Of a DNA stretch of 64,000 nt, positions 1 through 11,642 are shown one piece after another. A model generated the notes under the pieces. It made no database searches. It saw only the letters and a list, made by a program, of their open reading frames with translations, and had not been told where the DNA came from. This DNA is from Luidia sarsii (Eukaryota > Echinodermata > Asteroidea > Paxillosida > Luidiidae): positions 20,531,280 to 20,595,279 of the forward strand of contig OX465103.1 in NCBI GenBank assembly GCA_949987565.1, written 5' to 3'. Made by a program: the position numbers and the translations under genes. Each line of letters opens with the position of its first letter. The stretch's first letter is position 1.

Positions 1-603
1 AACAACTAAGTGGCCATGCCACACTTACACGGAAATTTCCTGGGATTAACATAGGCCCTAACCCTAAACTTGCAGTTGCACAAGTGTAGTAGTTAAAATG
101 ACCCTCTTTTCAGAAGAAATCTCAAAAATTAGGAGTACATTCCTGGGAATTGTTGGAGGTTTCTTTCCCTATGACATTGGCCTGTAATGTTAAAAGGACT
201 TACCTTACTGGGGCACTAGAAAAATCAACAGGGGCTGAGGTGGCAAAAGGTTGTCTTGATGACTTGATCCTGGGGATCCAGGGCCTGATGAATGACTCCT
301 GTAAAACAATTGTTGAGCATTTTTTATCAATATCCAGCACACTTAACCAACTTTACATTAAAATAAAAATTGAAATTGAAAAAATGAAAAAAAAATGAAA
401 ATTGTTACTCTTCAATCCCTGTTCCATTTATGATGCTGCTAACCAGATTCAACCACTTGGAAATGTCATTTGTTAACTTAGATCTCCTTTATTTGGAAGA
501 AATTATTTAAAGACTAGAGAGTGATACAGGAAAATTCAATTAAAAAAGGCAAAACTTAGCTACAAATTGAGTAAAATTTTCTTGTATTATAATAGGAATA
601 TTC

Positions 604-739
604 CGAGAAACTTGGACCCGACAGGTCATCCTTTTTTCATCGAATTTTGAAATTTTGAGAGTCGGGTGACTAGTCACCCGACTCTCAAAATTTCCAACTT
701 CGATAAAAAAGGGTGACATGTCGGGTCCAAGTTACTCTG
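604..739. repeat. Foldback MITE, copy 1 (near-perfect palindrome)
   Basis: The ends are inverted copies of each other (GAGAAACTTGGACCCGACA and TGTCGGGTCCAAGTTACTC) and the pairing continues to a central GACTAGTC. The two arms, each about 65 bp, therefore make one long hairpin. There is no room for a transposase, so this would be a non-autonomous element. Related copies lie at 1449-1572, 9209-9289, 9347-9455 and 10925-11008. Confidence 0.8.
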
Positions 740-808
740 ACTAAATAGGAATGGGGATTCTAAAGTAGCAATTATTACAATATTACAATTAACCCTTATA
801 CATATGTT

Positions 809-925
809 TGAGAAAGGTCCTGCTAGGATCGAAACATCAGGCCCACTAAATTTTAAGATTTACATTTTGGTAATTTTAGTCAGTAAGCAGTTTGCAACAT
901 TTTTGTATATCACCTGATACATATG
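809..925 (+). repeat. Dispersed hairpin repeat (family A)
   Basis: The copy contains GAAAGGTCCTGCTAGGATCG followed by AAAC and then AGGCCCACTAAATTTTAAG, a block also seen at 4308-4425, 43270-43385, 46485-46540 (minus) and 53975-54030. GGTCCT pairs with AGGATC around a three-base loop and is followed by GAAAC. The class of element is not certain (SINE, retrozyme or Penelope-LTR fragment). Confidence 0.7.
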
Positions 926-1448
926 TAATAATATGAAATTATGATTGTACGTCCTTACATTCATATTCAATCATTACAAATTTGCAATGTTTTCCAAATG
1001 TCGGGTACAGTAATTGTTACTTGAGAAACTGTTCCATTTACAATGTTCTCACTAGATTTAAACACTTGAAAATGACATTGTCTAAACATGGAGGCATAGG
1101 ATATTTCAAAGGTCGTTACAGAATACTTTCTGGGAAAAATTTGAGAAACTTGGCTGTAACAGTGTAATTTTCTTCTCTTCATAGAATAGTTACGGGGTTC
1201 CCCAAAGACAATAAAAAAATCCAGTGTTAGGCCGACCACTAATTTGCAAATTTATAAACTAATGTACTTATAAACTAATGTACTGCAGTACAGTGGCTAT
1301 GGGGGAAATTTGGCTGGAGTACTCACTTGCAAGAGTCGTCATTCATAATGCTGAGTGATGGTGATGCCGATGGTGACCATTTACGCCAAATTTATTCTTA
1401 TCCCTGCACTGCAGCCGTTCTTGCAGGCTGACCCATGTCCGACTTAGT

Positions 1449-1572
1449 CCGAATAACTTGGACTCAACAATTCAGTCACCCTTTCTATCGAAATTTGAAA
1501 ATTGGAGGGCCGGGTCAACCGGCCCTCCAATTTTCGATAAAAAAGGGTGATTGTCGGGTCCAAGTTACTCGG
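1449..1572. repeat. Foldback MITE, copy 2
   Basis: The ends CCGAATAACTTGGACTC and GGGTCCAAGTTACTCGG are complementary, and the arms run to a central GGGCCGGGTCAACCGGCCC. The inner arm sequence differs from copy 1 but stays self-complementary, so pairing is kept while sequence drifts. Confidence 0.75.
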
Positions 1573-2431
1573 ATGCTCGGACTATTTCCGACTGACGCTT
1601 GTTGACAGTATCAGTCACACTGAATCAGGAATGACGCCTCCCGTTTTGCTTTGATTTCTGCTGCGTGCTTCGCACGATACCTTGCCTGCTTATTATTTCA
1701 CAGATCTTCTTTTCGAAACAGGGGACAGAACTACCCGTCCTGCGGAACCCCGCCGAAGTTTCCGCTGTTCCTGATCCTTGTTTTACAGACTTTTGAGTTT
1801 TAGTTACACAGACCTACACATGTACCTACCTATGCAACTTTGCCACATGCGGGATTGCGGGTCCGTCACACACAATAAGTATAGGGCCTACACGACAACG
1901 TACGTACACTGTACAGTACAGTATGTGTGTACTGTAGTGTACAGCACATGTAGTGCTATACAAACGTTTCTGCCCCCCCCCAAACGGTCCCCGCGCGCGT
2001 GCACACATTTTGACCGTTCACGAATAGGAATACGGAAAGGCTAACTATATCCAGACAATAGAGGGCGGTAAGCATGGCTTTTTCGAAAAGGTCGTTTATA
2101 AACGACCTTTTTAAAATCGTACAAAATTCCTTTTTTTAGGAAAACTGAAGCATTCCAAGAGCTAAAACTTCACAGTGTGTCTCCTACTGGTATTTACTTC
2201 CACTTGAGTAAGTTACTTTAACAAAATTCGTCAGGTCGAAATTTGGATTCGTGCAAATGGTGTGTAGGGTCTTTAACACAACTCACGATGGGTTATCGTA
2301 AATTGAGTTACGGTGCATTGTAAGGCTTTGTGAAATCCAAAGAGACCACTGACTCTGACAGTTATACGGACCAATGATGTGTGTGTACTGCTTTCTTGGA
2401 GTGGGCTGTGCTCTGAGCTGGCTGGACTCAC

Positions 2432-5400
2432 CGGTGTCTGTCCCTCTGCCCTGAGACGCGACAGGACCTGCTTGAAGTCCAGCGGCTTCCCAATGAGCAT
2501 GGTGATCTTCTGGCCGAACCGGGGGATGTACGGTGGGCGGTTGGCCAGCACCTCGTCCATCCCCACGTGCCAGAATGGAACGACCAAGGGCAGTACTTTA
2601 CTCTCGGCGATGGCTCGGCCCACTCCTTCGGATAGGGAGGTCGGGAGGGGATGAGGTGGAGGAAAAGAGAAAACAAAATAGTTCAACCACCACACAATAC
2701 AGGAATTAATGTCGCAGCACCATTCAGCTTTTAAGCGCATTCAGCACGAGATGATTTTGCCAATGGATGACTGATAAACAAAATGACTGATTTCCAAAAA
2801 ACATTCTTCATGTAATCTATTTCATACTGGCCAGAGAAGCAAGGCCGAAGGGAAAACTGGGTACAAAGAGCACAGTGACTAAATGCAATTGTAATGGCCG
2901 GAAGTATAGTGTACATGTCTTGGCTAATCGTCTATCCCAACAGGAGGTCTGCAAGAACAAAGGGGCCCAGATGAATAAAATAACTCGGGGGAAAGAGGCG
3001 GAAAAAGAGGAAACATATTTTAGTGGACCATCGAGGTCAGTAACGATAAGGTGGAGGGAGGAATTACTGGCCACCACGGCCCCTAATAATCTGGGCACCC
3101 CTTCTACTACTGCTACTACTACTACAACTACTACTACTACAACTACTACTACTACAACTACTACTACTACTATTACTATTACTACTACTACTACTACTAC
3201 TACAACTACTACTACTACAACTACTACTACTACAACTACTACTACTACTATTACTACTACTACTACTACTACTACTAAGTCGAGAGCATAGACAGTTAGC
3301 TGATGCCTACTCGGGTGTCATGAACCAATCCCCTCCACACTAATCCATCCAGCATGGCAGTCCTCAACTCTGTCAAGTCTCTCTCCGGCATACCAATGTA
3401 ATTTGTCTGCTTCCTAGTTCCTACCCCTTTTTCTCACTACTACTAATTAGAGAGCATAGACAGTTAGCCGATGCCTACTCGGGTGTCATGAACCAATCCC
3501 CTCCACACTAATCTGTCCAGCATGGCAGTCCTCAACTCTGTCAAGTCTCTCTCCGGCATACCAATGTAATTTGTCTGCTTCCTAGTTCCTACCCCTTTTT
3601 CTCACTACTACTAATTAGAGAGCATAGACAGTTAGCCGATGCCTACCCGGGTGTCATGAACCAATCCCCTCCACACTAATCCGTCCAGCATGGCAGTCCT
3701 CAGCTCTTCAAGTCTTGTGTCTCTCTTCAGCGTACTAATGTAATCTGTCTGCCTCCTACTCCCTGGTAGCCCCCGTGGTGCCACATGGGGCTTGATATCG
3801 TGACGAGAGACTAGGGATTAGTTGTTTGAATAGTGTCATTGGCGTTCCCGGCAACTCACCCCATTTCAGCCTCAGCGTATCCTTGTTCATGTTCACTTTG
3901 CCTGCGTGATAAACAATGCCCACACACACACAAAATATGTCAACCGAGCATGCTTGCGCCCTAACTCAACCTAGGAGTCTCCATGCAGCCTTTCAGTGGT
4001 AGTTAATCATCCAGACAGGGGTAAACCATCACTGAGTTTAGGCGGGCCGTTGACTTTCCCACCATGCCTCTCGCTCTCAAATGGAAGTGAGAAATATTGT
4101 CAAGTCAAGAGTGGTCTGCAGTGTCACCATGTAAGAATATCTCTATCTGTGTGTGTGTGTGGTCCTGAAGAGAGACTGATGATGGACTCGGCGTTTCAAA
4201 CAGCATGCTCCGACTTATGTCAGGAGACCGTGTCTTAGACAGAGCATGCTGTTCGGAACCTCGAATCCACCGTGACTAGCCCGACATCTCATCTGACCAT
4301 TTTCTCTGCCTTTGAGAAAGGTCCTGCTAGGATCGAAACGTTAGGCCCACTCAATTTTAAGATTTGCATTTTGGTAAATTTAGTCAGTAAGCAGTTTGCA
4401 ACATTTTGTATATCACTTTATGACAATTTTCAAGTTAGACATTTGGAGACTGGTATTTTCCCGCCTTGATAGTAAATGCACTGCATGCATTCGCATTGAA
4501 CTGGGGGCCATCTTGTCTCAGTTCAACTCCCAGTTACTTAGAGCAAGAGGGAGACTGATTGAGACCAGAAACCACATGCATGTACCTTCAGGAAAGAAGT
4601 GAACCCAGTCGCCCTTGTGAAGTTTCTCGATACAAACGTCCATGGGGTGTTGGTAGACGCCGTCCCCTGTGCATGGGTGGCAAGGAAATGGCAAAGAGTG
4701 TAAAAACAATTTTAAAAAATCCCATTTTCCTGTAACGCTGGGAGGAAGAGGGGTTTTAGGATGAGGCTTAGTGGCAAGCAGGTCTGGGGTTGGAGGGTAT
4801 GTGAAGTCACTTTGGGTTTAGAGAGAAAGAGGACAACACAAGCAAACATCGCTTCTTTATTTTTCCCCCTTTTTTGTATATATTACATGTAAAATGCTTA
4901 TGAGAACAATAGCCCTCCACTCCATAATATATTATTTAAGAAAAAAATCCCCGAAGGCCAACCAATGTTTCACACCAGATAACTTAGTGATGGTAAAATA
5001 AAGGATAACAAATTTGGTTTATTAAGGAGAAATGTATGTACTCGGCCTTTTTGAAGGCTTGAAGACCGTAGCAGGAGATTGTACCAACGACATGGTCAGG
5101 GAAATAACCCAAATTCTAACAGCCATGTGGATAAAAACTTCTACCAAGCAAGTGTATCCTTGCATGATCAGGCATTGCAGAACTAAATCGTGTCATGCAC
5201 GGAGGGGGAAGTAAGTTGTTCAGATCTTTTGGACACTGCTTGAGGTGCATCTTGTATAGAACAGAAACAGCTGCAACTTGGCATCTGTGATTAAGGGTGG
5301 GTATGTTGATTTCAGTGCAGGCAGTAGTGTCACTTCACCTCATTTTATCAGTCCATTATCACTGGACTTTTTCGGGGAAGGTTTATACAGAGATGACGGT

Positions 5401-7927
5401 GAAATGAAATATGGTCAAATGTCACCACTGTCTACACTTTTGACAAGGCAACATTTTACCAACAGTTCAACACCTGTGGTGAAAGTAACCAAGCTGGCAG
5501 TATAATGACTGAAAACAATGAAAAATGCATGCATGGTGGCCTGTGCAGCATGATCTCACTTCCACAACAGGATGCAGCCTTTGCAGGGCCAAATGTATGC
5601 TTTCCTATGTGCCGCTTTTACTGACTCGCTCTGCATGCTCTGTCCGCAATGGACTTATCGTCTCGGGAAACGTGACCAGCTAACTTTTCCTGGGCAACAG
5701 TTGGCTGGTGGGAGTAAACGCTGGACTCAGGAATAGCAAGTGAGAGGAAAACGTCCCAGGCTGTCCGCACTGGACTTCAATTGGGAAAAGTTCCCATGAT
5801 GGTCTTGGTATGTTTCGACCAAAAAAGTCCAGTGCGGACAGGGCTTTAGAGGGAAATGAGCGGGTCTGCTGGACCACTCAGCCACGTATTATTCCAGTCC
5901 CGGAAAGTTTGTACTTTTTGCACGCAAGACTGGTCCACAAGGCTGTCCGATCTCGGATCTCTTCAAAACCCACCTCGAACAACGGGGATGCCCTGTCCTA
6001 AGCTGAAGAAGTAGACGTGCCACAGTTTCCGGCAGGTGATGTCGCTGGCTATGGGACACCTTCAGATGAAGAGGGGGGGGGGGGAGGGGGGAATAAGATG
6101 AACAAAACTAAATCACTGAAAATTTTCACGGCGAATATCTGAATCCTGAAAATTGTCATATCGCCTTTGTAATGTCGCCTTTGTGTGTCATGTCGCCTTT
6201 GGAAAAAGGTCCTGCTCGGATCGAAATGTCAGGCCCTCATTACTCAAGAGAGGTCTCAGGTTCAAGTCCTGGTTCAGTCAAAGAGTTCTTGGCCATTTGT
6301 CAATAGTTCCAAGTCAGTATCTCCGTTATTTGTTTGAAGAAAAAAAAAAGTCAACCAAATGAAGATGACTACTAACCATCTGGTTTTGTGGGGATGCCCA
6401 TTGAGTCTCATTTTCAGAACACCTACAATGTAGACGAGAAAGAACAAAAATGTCAATGAACCCGAAGGAACCTTCAGGGTGTCAAAAAGCATTGCACCAC
6501 AGGCCAGGGTTTCTCCTGGCTTCATGGGAGTCTGATGTGGCGACCAACAATTTCGCCTAGAACTAGTAGATCAGATCTGGGGTGGATTTCACAAAGCTTT
6601 ACGATGATGCATCATAACTCAACTTACGATTGATAACCCATGGCAAGTTGTAATAAGTTGTTGATAAACTGTTGATAATAAGTTGTTCTTTGCCAGTCGC
6701 TGTCAACATCTGGAATAGGCTTCCCCCTGATATCATTGGGCAGCCCTCAAAGGAGGGGGCTCAGAGTTTTAAGGAGGCTGTACATCATTTCTCGATTGGC
6801 CAGACATTGTCCACGGCTTCATGTATTACAGTTCAGATTTCCCCAGCACATTTCTAGGCATCTTTTTCTAAAGTCCTAGTAATATTGCTGTGCATGCTCT
6901 TTGCCTGTTGTATTTTGTTTTTGTGAGATTTTTGAATAGACCGTGTAAGTTGGCCTGGAGAATGTACGTGTTACCGCGAGATTCCTGACTTCCGGGCTCC
7001 TCGGATAGGAGGTAAAGCATGAAGCGGCGAATGTTTCTATTAAAATATTTTGTATCGCGCCGATTGAAGCAGTTTAAACTATTAGAAAAGTCATTTAGGA
7101 ATAAAATATTAAAATACAAAGTGTAAAGTACGTGATTTTGCACGTTTTACAGACAAAAATAGTTAAAATAAATTTTCGTTCTCACGTTTGAAACCTATGC
7201 AGCAAGAGGTGATAGTCGTGTTCCCAGACGAGCGAACTTGTTACCTTAAACTTATAAATGTATACCTACGTGTACTGGCTAACGTCGCATGTTACGTTGA
7301 TCGTTGATCGTGTTTTGATTTTGTATTATTTTGTTTACATGTACGGTATCCACATGTACAGTGCAGTGCAAGGCGCTTTTCTTGCCCGAATGGGAACTAC
7401 ACCAACTTCGGCGCGATACAAGTAGTAATGCTCACGTCGCGTACCACAGTCGGGCCGTATTCGCAATACTGTACTTACAACCGGAAGATGAAGGTCAGGT
7501 TATATTTATTTGTTTTTTCTGGTGTATTCTCATTTTATTGTAGGTTTTTTTTGCCCATTCTTATATTTTTAATATACTTAATCCATAAACCTGGGGTTTT
7601 TAGTTGGAAAGAGGCTTTCTTCATTATGTAATAATGCATTCAAAATTGGGCACGTGTTAATCTCCTATAGCAGACGGCGCGGAGGTGCCCGGAAGTGTAC
7701 GGTGACCTTTTTCACTACGAGACTTACACCGTCTATTCCCTCCAGCGCTGTTTGTCATTCTTGACCGTATTTGGCGGGATTGGGTTTTGTATAAATAAAA
7801 AAAAAAATTAAAAAGGCTTACCCCAGAGCATCGGATCAAAGCACGAGATGTGGTTGCCGACAGTAATGAGGGGACGGTCTGGTGCCCTGCCTTCTACAGC
7901 CTCAAACAAGGTGTCCAAGTTGTGGCC
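2432..7927 (-). CDS. TAFAZZIN: Tafazzin, cardiolipin transacylase (six internal exons, both ends missing)
   Basis: Tafazzin is a mitochondrial phospholipid-lysophospholipid transacylase that remodels cardiolipin. Minus-strand exons by splice signals: 7822-7927, 6377-6422, 5974-6059, 4586-4666, 3860-3901 and 2432-2625. All junction phases agree and all introns are GT-AG. The first exon carries the acyltransferase HX4D motif in [16 protein letters not shown]. Later exons give [40 protein letters not shown] then [22 protein letters not shown], and [20 protein letters not shown] then [14 protein letters not shown]. These match remembered human and fly tafazzin closely. The 2432 exon ends at RLRAEGQTP with a GTGAGT donor, so a C-terminal exon must follow. 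The N-terminal membrane-associated exon upstream of 7927 was not found either. The introns hold repeats only. Confidence 0.93.
3102..3282. repeat. (ACT)n/(ACA)n trinucleotide array in tafazzin intron
   Basis: About 180 bp of ACT triplets with scattered ACA and ATT variants, inside the intron between exons 3860-3901 and 2432-2625. It gives a poly-threonine reading frame on the plus strand, which I regard as spurious. Confidence 0.9.
3283..3760. repeat. 168-bp tandem repeat, about 2.8 copies
   Basis: The word AGAGCATAGACAGTTAGC restarts at 3283, 3451 and 3619, giving a 168-bp period. The first two copies are nearly identical, and the third diverges after about 100 bp. The boundary between copies carries the short ACTACTACTAATTAG remnant of the neighbouring ACT array, so the array and the unit were probably duplicated together. 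Confidence 0.85.
4308..4425 (+). repeat. Dispersed hairpin repeat (family A) in tafazzin intron
   Basis: Contains CCTTTGAGAAAGGTCCTGCT followed by AGGATCGAAACGTTAGGCC and the conserved tail about GTCAGTAAGCAGTTTGCAAC. Same orientation as the 809 and 43270 copies. A shorter piece of the same hairpin lies at about 6196-6235. Confidence 0.75.
6672..6860 (+). mobile_element. LINE fragment: C-terminal tail of a reverse transcriptase
   Basis: The open frame contains [17 protein letters not shown] and then [11 protein letters not shown]. This pattern (W-N-x-L-P, then a short stretch, then F-K) ends the ORF2 protein of many non-LTR retrotransposons of the CR1, Jockey and related clades. Only the last 60 or so codons and 3' flank remain, in a tafazzin intron and on the opposite strand to that gene. 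It is a dead fragment. Confidence 0.55.
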
Positions 7928-8116
7928 CTGAAAATGGTTTCCCCAGACTGTTTTGTCAGGGTGGGGGGAATGAGTGAGAATGAATAACAAACAAAAAAAG
8001 TCAACAGACACTCCTTCATTGGGACAACATAATCCCTTTTGTGGAAATATCATTTTGAGCCAAGGAAATACAGGGATTTTCCACCAGTTTGAAAAGACTC
8101 ATATAAAGGACATTTT

Positions 8117-8245
8117 GAAAAGAGTAATGTTCAAGAATGTTGCAAACTGCTTGCTTACTGATTACATTGACCAAAATAATAGTAGGGCCTGACAGTTGGA
8201 TCCTAGCAGGACCTTTCTCAAAGGAAGAGAAAGGTCCTGCTAGTA
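8117..8245 (-). repeat. Family A repeat ending in a short inverted repeat
   Basis: The minus strand carries the family A body. Around 8190-8243 GATCCTAGCAGGACCTTTCTC is followed by its near-complement GAGAAAGGTCCTGCTAG, forming a hairpin of two head-to-head family A ends. The region lies upstream of the first recognised tafazzin exon. Confidence 0.65.
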
Positions 8246-8680
8246 AGTAACAACTAACATCAGGCTGTCTCAAGTACCTGTTTGAAAAGCTTACAACTAA
8301 ATGTTGCTTGCATCAGAATGAAAATGGAAGCATAATCCCTGGATATGCAGTAAATGGTTGAATAGTTGACTATTTGGGAAGGCCACCATCTCAGGGCTGG
8401 ATATCTCAGGTGATTAGAGCGGTAATCCCCTACAAATTATACTCCAATTCTGATGATTTTCATATTTTGATATTTTGTATTCAAAGAATCTGTTAGTTTG
8501 CTTAATCAATGAGAGTTGTGGTAACCATAAATCCTCATCCTCCCGAGAGTCGGAGATTTGAGGGCGGATGAGGTGAATGATTACTTTATCGTCAAGATCA
8601 ATATGGACTTACAATCTTCCACGATGTTCTGTACTTGTGAAATGTGTAGTGACTGTGTACTCATAGTCTCCATGTACTAC

Positions 8681-8850
8681 ACCTACTACTACTAGTACTG
8701 GTAGTGGTACTGTAGTAGTACTAGCAGTAGTTGTACTACTACTAGTACTAGTCTACTATTACTAAGTACTTGGTAGTTAGTACTGCTACTAGTAGTAGTA
8801 GTGCTACAGTACTAGTTCAGTTCAGTTCAGTTCAGTTTATTTTCCAGTTA
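8681..8850. repeat. ACT/AGT-rich low-complexity array with a pentamer tail
   Basis: Mixed ACT, AGT and ACTAGT words run from 8681 to 8815. Four or five copies of the pentamer TTCAG and then TTTATTTTCCAG follow. The pentamer tail resembles the 3' end of the LINE at 60635 (TTTAG pentamers followed by TTTATTTC), so it may be a 3' fragment of a related LINE on the minus strand. Confidence 0.5.
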
Positions 8851-9208
8851 TTCTAAGTAAGTACACTTACTGACTTAGTGTAAATGTAATACAGCCCATG
8901 TACATGATGAGGCGGTGAGCTAATTGATCAACAATAACTGGAGTAGCACTAGCGCAGTAGTTGCGGTAACCGTAACCCTCAATCATCCTACCAAAGGTTG
9001 AAGCCAAGCTTGTACTGTACTGTAGATCAGTGACTGAACCCCTAGAGACTAAGTTCCTAACCTACTTTTGTGTGCCCATGAATCAGATACTGAAACACTG
9101 AAAAATCTACTTGACCCATGACATGAGTGACCGTACTCCGTCGCCTAGTAAGTAGTATTACTTAGTACTCAGTACTACTTAATACTGCTATAGTAAAATA
9201 ATAGTTGT

Positions 9209-9289
9209 CCGAGTAACTTGGACCCTTACAATCACCCTTTTTAAAAAATGTTGAGGAGGTCGGGCGATAGTAGGGTCCAAGTTTCTCAG
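9209..9289. repeat. Foldback MITE, copy 3 (short)
   Basis: Ends CCGAGTAACTTGGACCC and GGGTCCAAGTTTCTCAG form complementary arms around an AT-rich centre. Flanking sequence at 9273-9345 reappears inverted at 10870-10935. Confidence 0.7.
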
Positions 9290-9346
9290 TAAAGAAACAT
9301 GTGGGAACAATGATGTGTTCGACTCCATGACTACCCCCGACCTAGT

Positions 9347-9455
9347 CCGAGTAACATGGACCCTTACAATCGCCATTTTTTCATTTTGAGGGAGTCGGGC
9401 GATAGTACTACTACTAGTACTAGTACTAGTACTAGTAGTAGTAGGGTCCAAGGAA
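9347..9455. repeat. Foldback MITE, copy 4, interrupted by ACTAGT repeats
   Basis: Starts CCGAGTAACATGGACCC and ends GGGTCCAAGGAATCC. The centre has gained an ACT/AGT array (9408-9441), which lengthens one arm. Confidence 0.55.
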
Positions 9456-10924
9456 TCCTGCTGGGAAACCCGATATGCGATAAACTAACTACCGGTATGT
9501 GTTCAACTCCATGACTACCCCCGACCAAAACCCCCAGATTTTACCCCCAAAACAACTGTGAAACCATCCCACGCACCCGTCTTTGGATTAAGTGAGAATC
9601 ACCGATTTCAATATTGGTCATTTGTTTTACTCACGTTTGGGGGAAAAAGAGAAATTTCCCCTCAGGTGATCGAGAAGTTTCTCTTCCGTGCGACGAGCCA
9701 AAATGCGGCGGCCATCTTTGATTTTTAACTGCACAGACAACCGCTACATGTAAATCGATGATGTTTAGACAGGTCCTTGTGCGCAGTGGGTCTGTGTGAG
9801 TGTGTACGCGTACGCGCGCACACACGCGTTGACCCCATTGATCTCCATAATAAAGACTGGATAGGACAGCGCGTCAAATGCGCGTCCGCGTGTGCGTTTT
9901 GTCAAGAGGGTAAGAAACGAACGTGTCGTTTTGCTGCGCGCACACATTTGAATGGACATCTCAAAGAAGTGGACGCATTTGTTCCCTTCAAATAGTCATC
10001 TTTTGAAAAAAACATAAACGTACACGAATAAAATTGGAAAATTCGAAATTAATAAAGGTCAAAGCGTGTGCAGCAGTGAATTTGCCGGAGAGGGACGGAA
10101 AAGTGAGCCGTAAGAAAGGAATAACTTTTCACAAGTAAGTTGTTGGTTAGCCCAGATGGACTCATTTAGTACTGCATACTGCTTATTGATGACTGCGATT
10201 TTAAATTAATGGCATAATTATGACCTGTGTTTTTCAAGCAGTGGTCAAATAATCATTAACATTATAACTACTGTTATTTGGGTTACCCAAAAGGTGAATC
10301 CACCCCTTGAAAAAAAAGAATGATTTGGATTTCACTGGTGACTAGCCTTATAACCATGTGCAAAAAAATTACAAGAAATAAATCTGCATTGCTTTTTGTC
10401 AATTTGCAATTGTGCAAGCGTTGAATGAATGAAAAATGTTCCTCCGGCAATATTTTGTTTTTTTATTAAATATTTCTAAAGTTGCTCAGAAAAGTTAAGA
10501 TAAACACCAGTGCCGATTCAAATGCGGATATAAAAAAATATTTCCGGCACCTTAATTACTCGTTCCTACAACTACAAGGTAGATCAAATTCATCCACGGC
10601 CAAGCGAGTGAACTCTAACCATAGAGCAAGATGCACTAACCAACATACACAACTCTACCCTCCTGAAGCGTTGCGCGCCGCCATTGTTCGACCGCGTATT
10701 TTGTGCACGAGCAACGCGCGGTGTCCTATCCAGTCTTTATTATGGAGATCAATGGTTGACCCCTATGGTCGCGCAAAACGTCAACGATTTGCGTGTATAC
10801 CGTTTCAATTTGAAATCAAAGATGGCCACCGGTTTCACGGGTGTTTTCGGGGTAAAATCTGCCCAGGCGTTTCGATCGGGGGTAGTCATGGAGTCGAACA
10901 AGTCGTTGTTCCCACGTGTTTCCT

Positions 10925-11008
10925 TACTGAGAAACTTGGACCCTACTATCGCCCGACCTCCTCAAAATAAAAAAAAAAGGCGATTGTAAGGGTCCAAGTT
11001 ACTAGGAC
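10925..11008. repeat. Foldback MITE, copy 5
   Basis: Ends CTGAGAAACTTGGACCC and GGGTCCAAGTTACTAGG are inverted copies. It is the inverted counterpart of 9209-9289. Confidence 0.7.
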
Positions 11009-11397
11009 TAAGTTAATAGTAGTAACTAGTATTATTATTAAGTAGTAAAATCGTTTGCCCTGTGAACAACTTCAACATGTTCGGAACTTACGGAGGCATA
11101 TTCGGCTGAAAATGCCAGTGCCGATGACCATGAACCGCGACCCGAGTCTCCAGAACAGGCTTGGCTTTTTGGGTATAATAAACTGCCAGGGTTCCAGAGG
11201 CATACTTAGCAAAATACGATATTTTTGTTAAGAAATCAGATCACACTCGTGGATTATTACTATTACTATTAGTATTACTATTACTAGTATTAATACTATG
11301 GACGGTATTAGCATGCAGTCAGATACAGCTTACGGTTATTATTTTGATGGTGATAGCGCCCCCTGTAGTCGAGACATGACTACCTTTGGTTAGACTT

Positions 11398-11642
11398 GGG
11401 GCCTTTTCCAAAACCCGGCTTCGCCGGCTTCGGCTTCGGCTTCGTCTCTGTTATCCAAAAGCTGAAAACACAGGTTGGAGTTTTTTTATTGAAGTTGAAA
11501 CTTTGGATTCTTTTTCGAAGTGCAGTGCAACATTTCAAAACGAAGCCAAAGACCTTACCATTTCCATGCTTTGTACTTTGAAATAGACGAAAGAAAGACA
11601 AAGCCGGAGCAAACGTAAGCCGGCCGGGTTTTGGAAAAGGGC
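11398..11642. repeat. Short element with GGGCCTTTTCC terminal inverted repeats
   Basis: Begins GGGGCCTTTTCCAAAACCCG and ends CCGGGTTTTGGAAAAGGGCC, inverted copies of about 20 bp around 200 bp of unrelated sequence. TTG flanks both sides, a possible 3-bp target duplication. Related half-copies occur near 17355-17395 and 23060-23105. Confidence 0.6.

Larger units (their letters stand above)
1..2431. other. Left-edge non-coding stretch with dispersed repeats
   Basis: No coding exon is supported here. The stretch holds two foldback elements (604-739, 1449-1572) and a copy of the GAAACRT-hairpin repeat (about 809-925). At 2280-2340 there is a piece related, in opposite orientation, to 6580-6655 (CACAAAGC...CTCAACTTACGAT words), which looks like a MITE end. 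The C-terminal exon of tafazzin would be expected on the minus strand here or beyond the left edge, but I could not find it. Confidence 0.5.
9270..11008. repeat. Large imperfect inverted duplication
   Basis: Several blocks of 9.27-9.99 kb recur in reverse orientation in 10.68-11.01 kb. One is TTGATCTCCATAATAAAGAC with CTGGATAGGACA (9838-9872), found inverted near 10717-10755. Another is the CGACTCCATGACTACCCCCG block (9320-9341), found inverted near 10877-10900. The foldback copy at 9209-9289 matches 10925-11008. The spacer is about 0.7 kb with nothing recognisable in it. The right arm is shorter because internal pieces are missing. Confidence 0.55.

Noticed and set aside
2875..3291. 138-codon plus-strand frame ending in poly-Thr
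   Set aside because: The tail is the ACT array inside a tafazzin intron and the start has no support.
4170..4270. CTGATGATGGACTCGGCG as a hammerhead ribozyme
   Set aside because: It has CUGAUGA but no GAAA after a matching stem II; the nearby AGCATGCT words form an unrelated palindrome.
10482..10970. 162-codon plus-strand frame
   Set aside because: It spans parts of the inverted duplication and a foldback MITE and has no recognisable domain.
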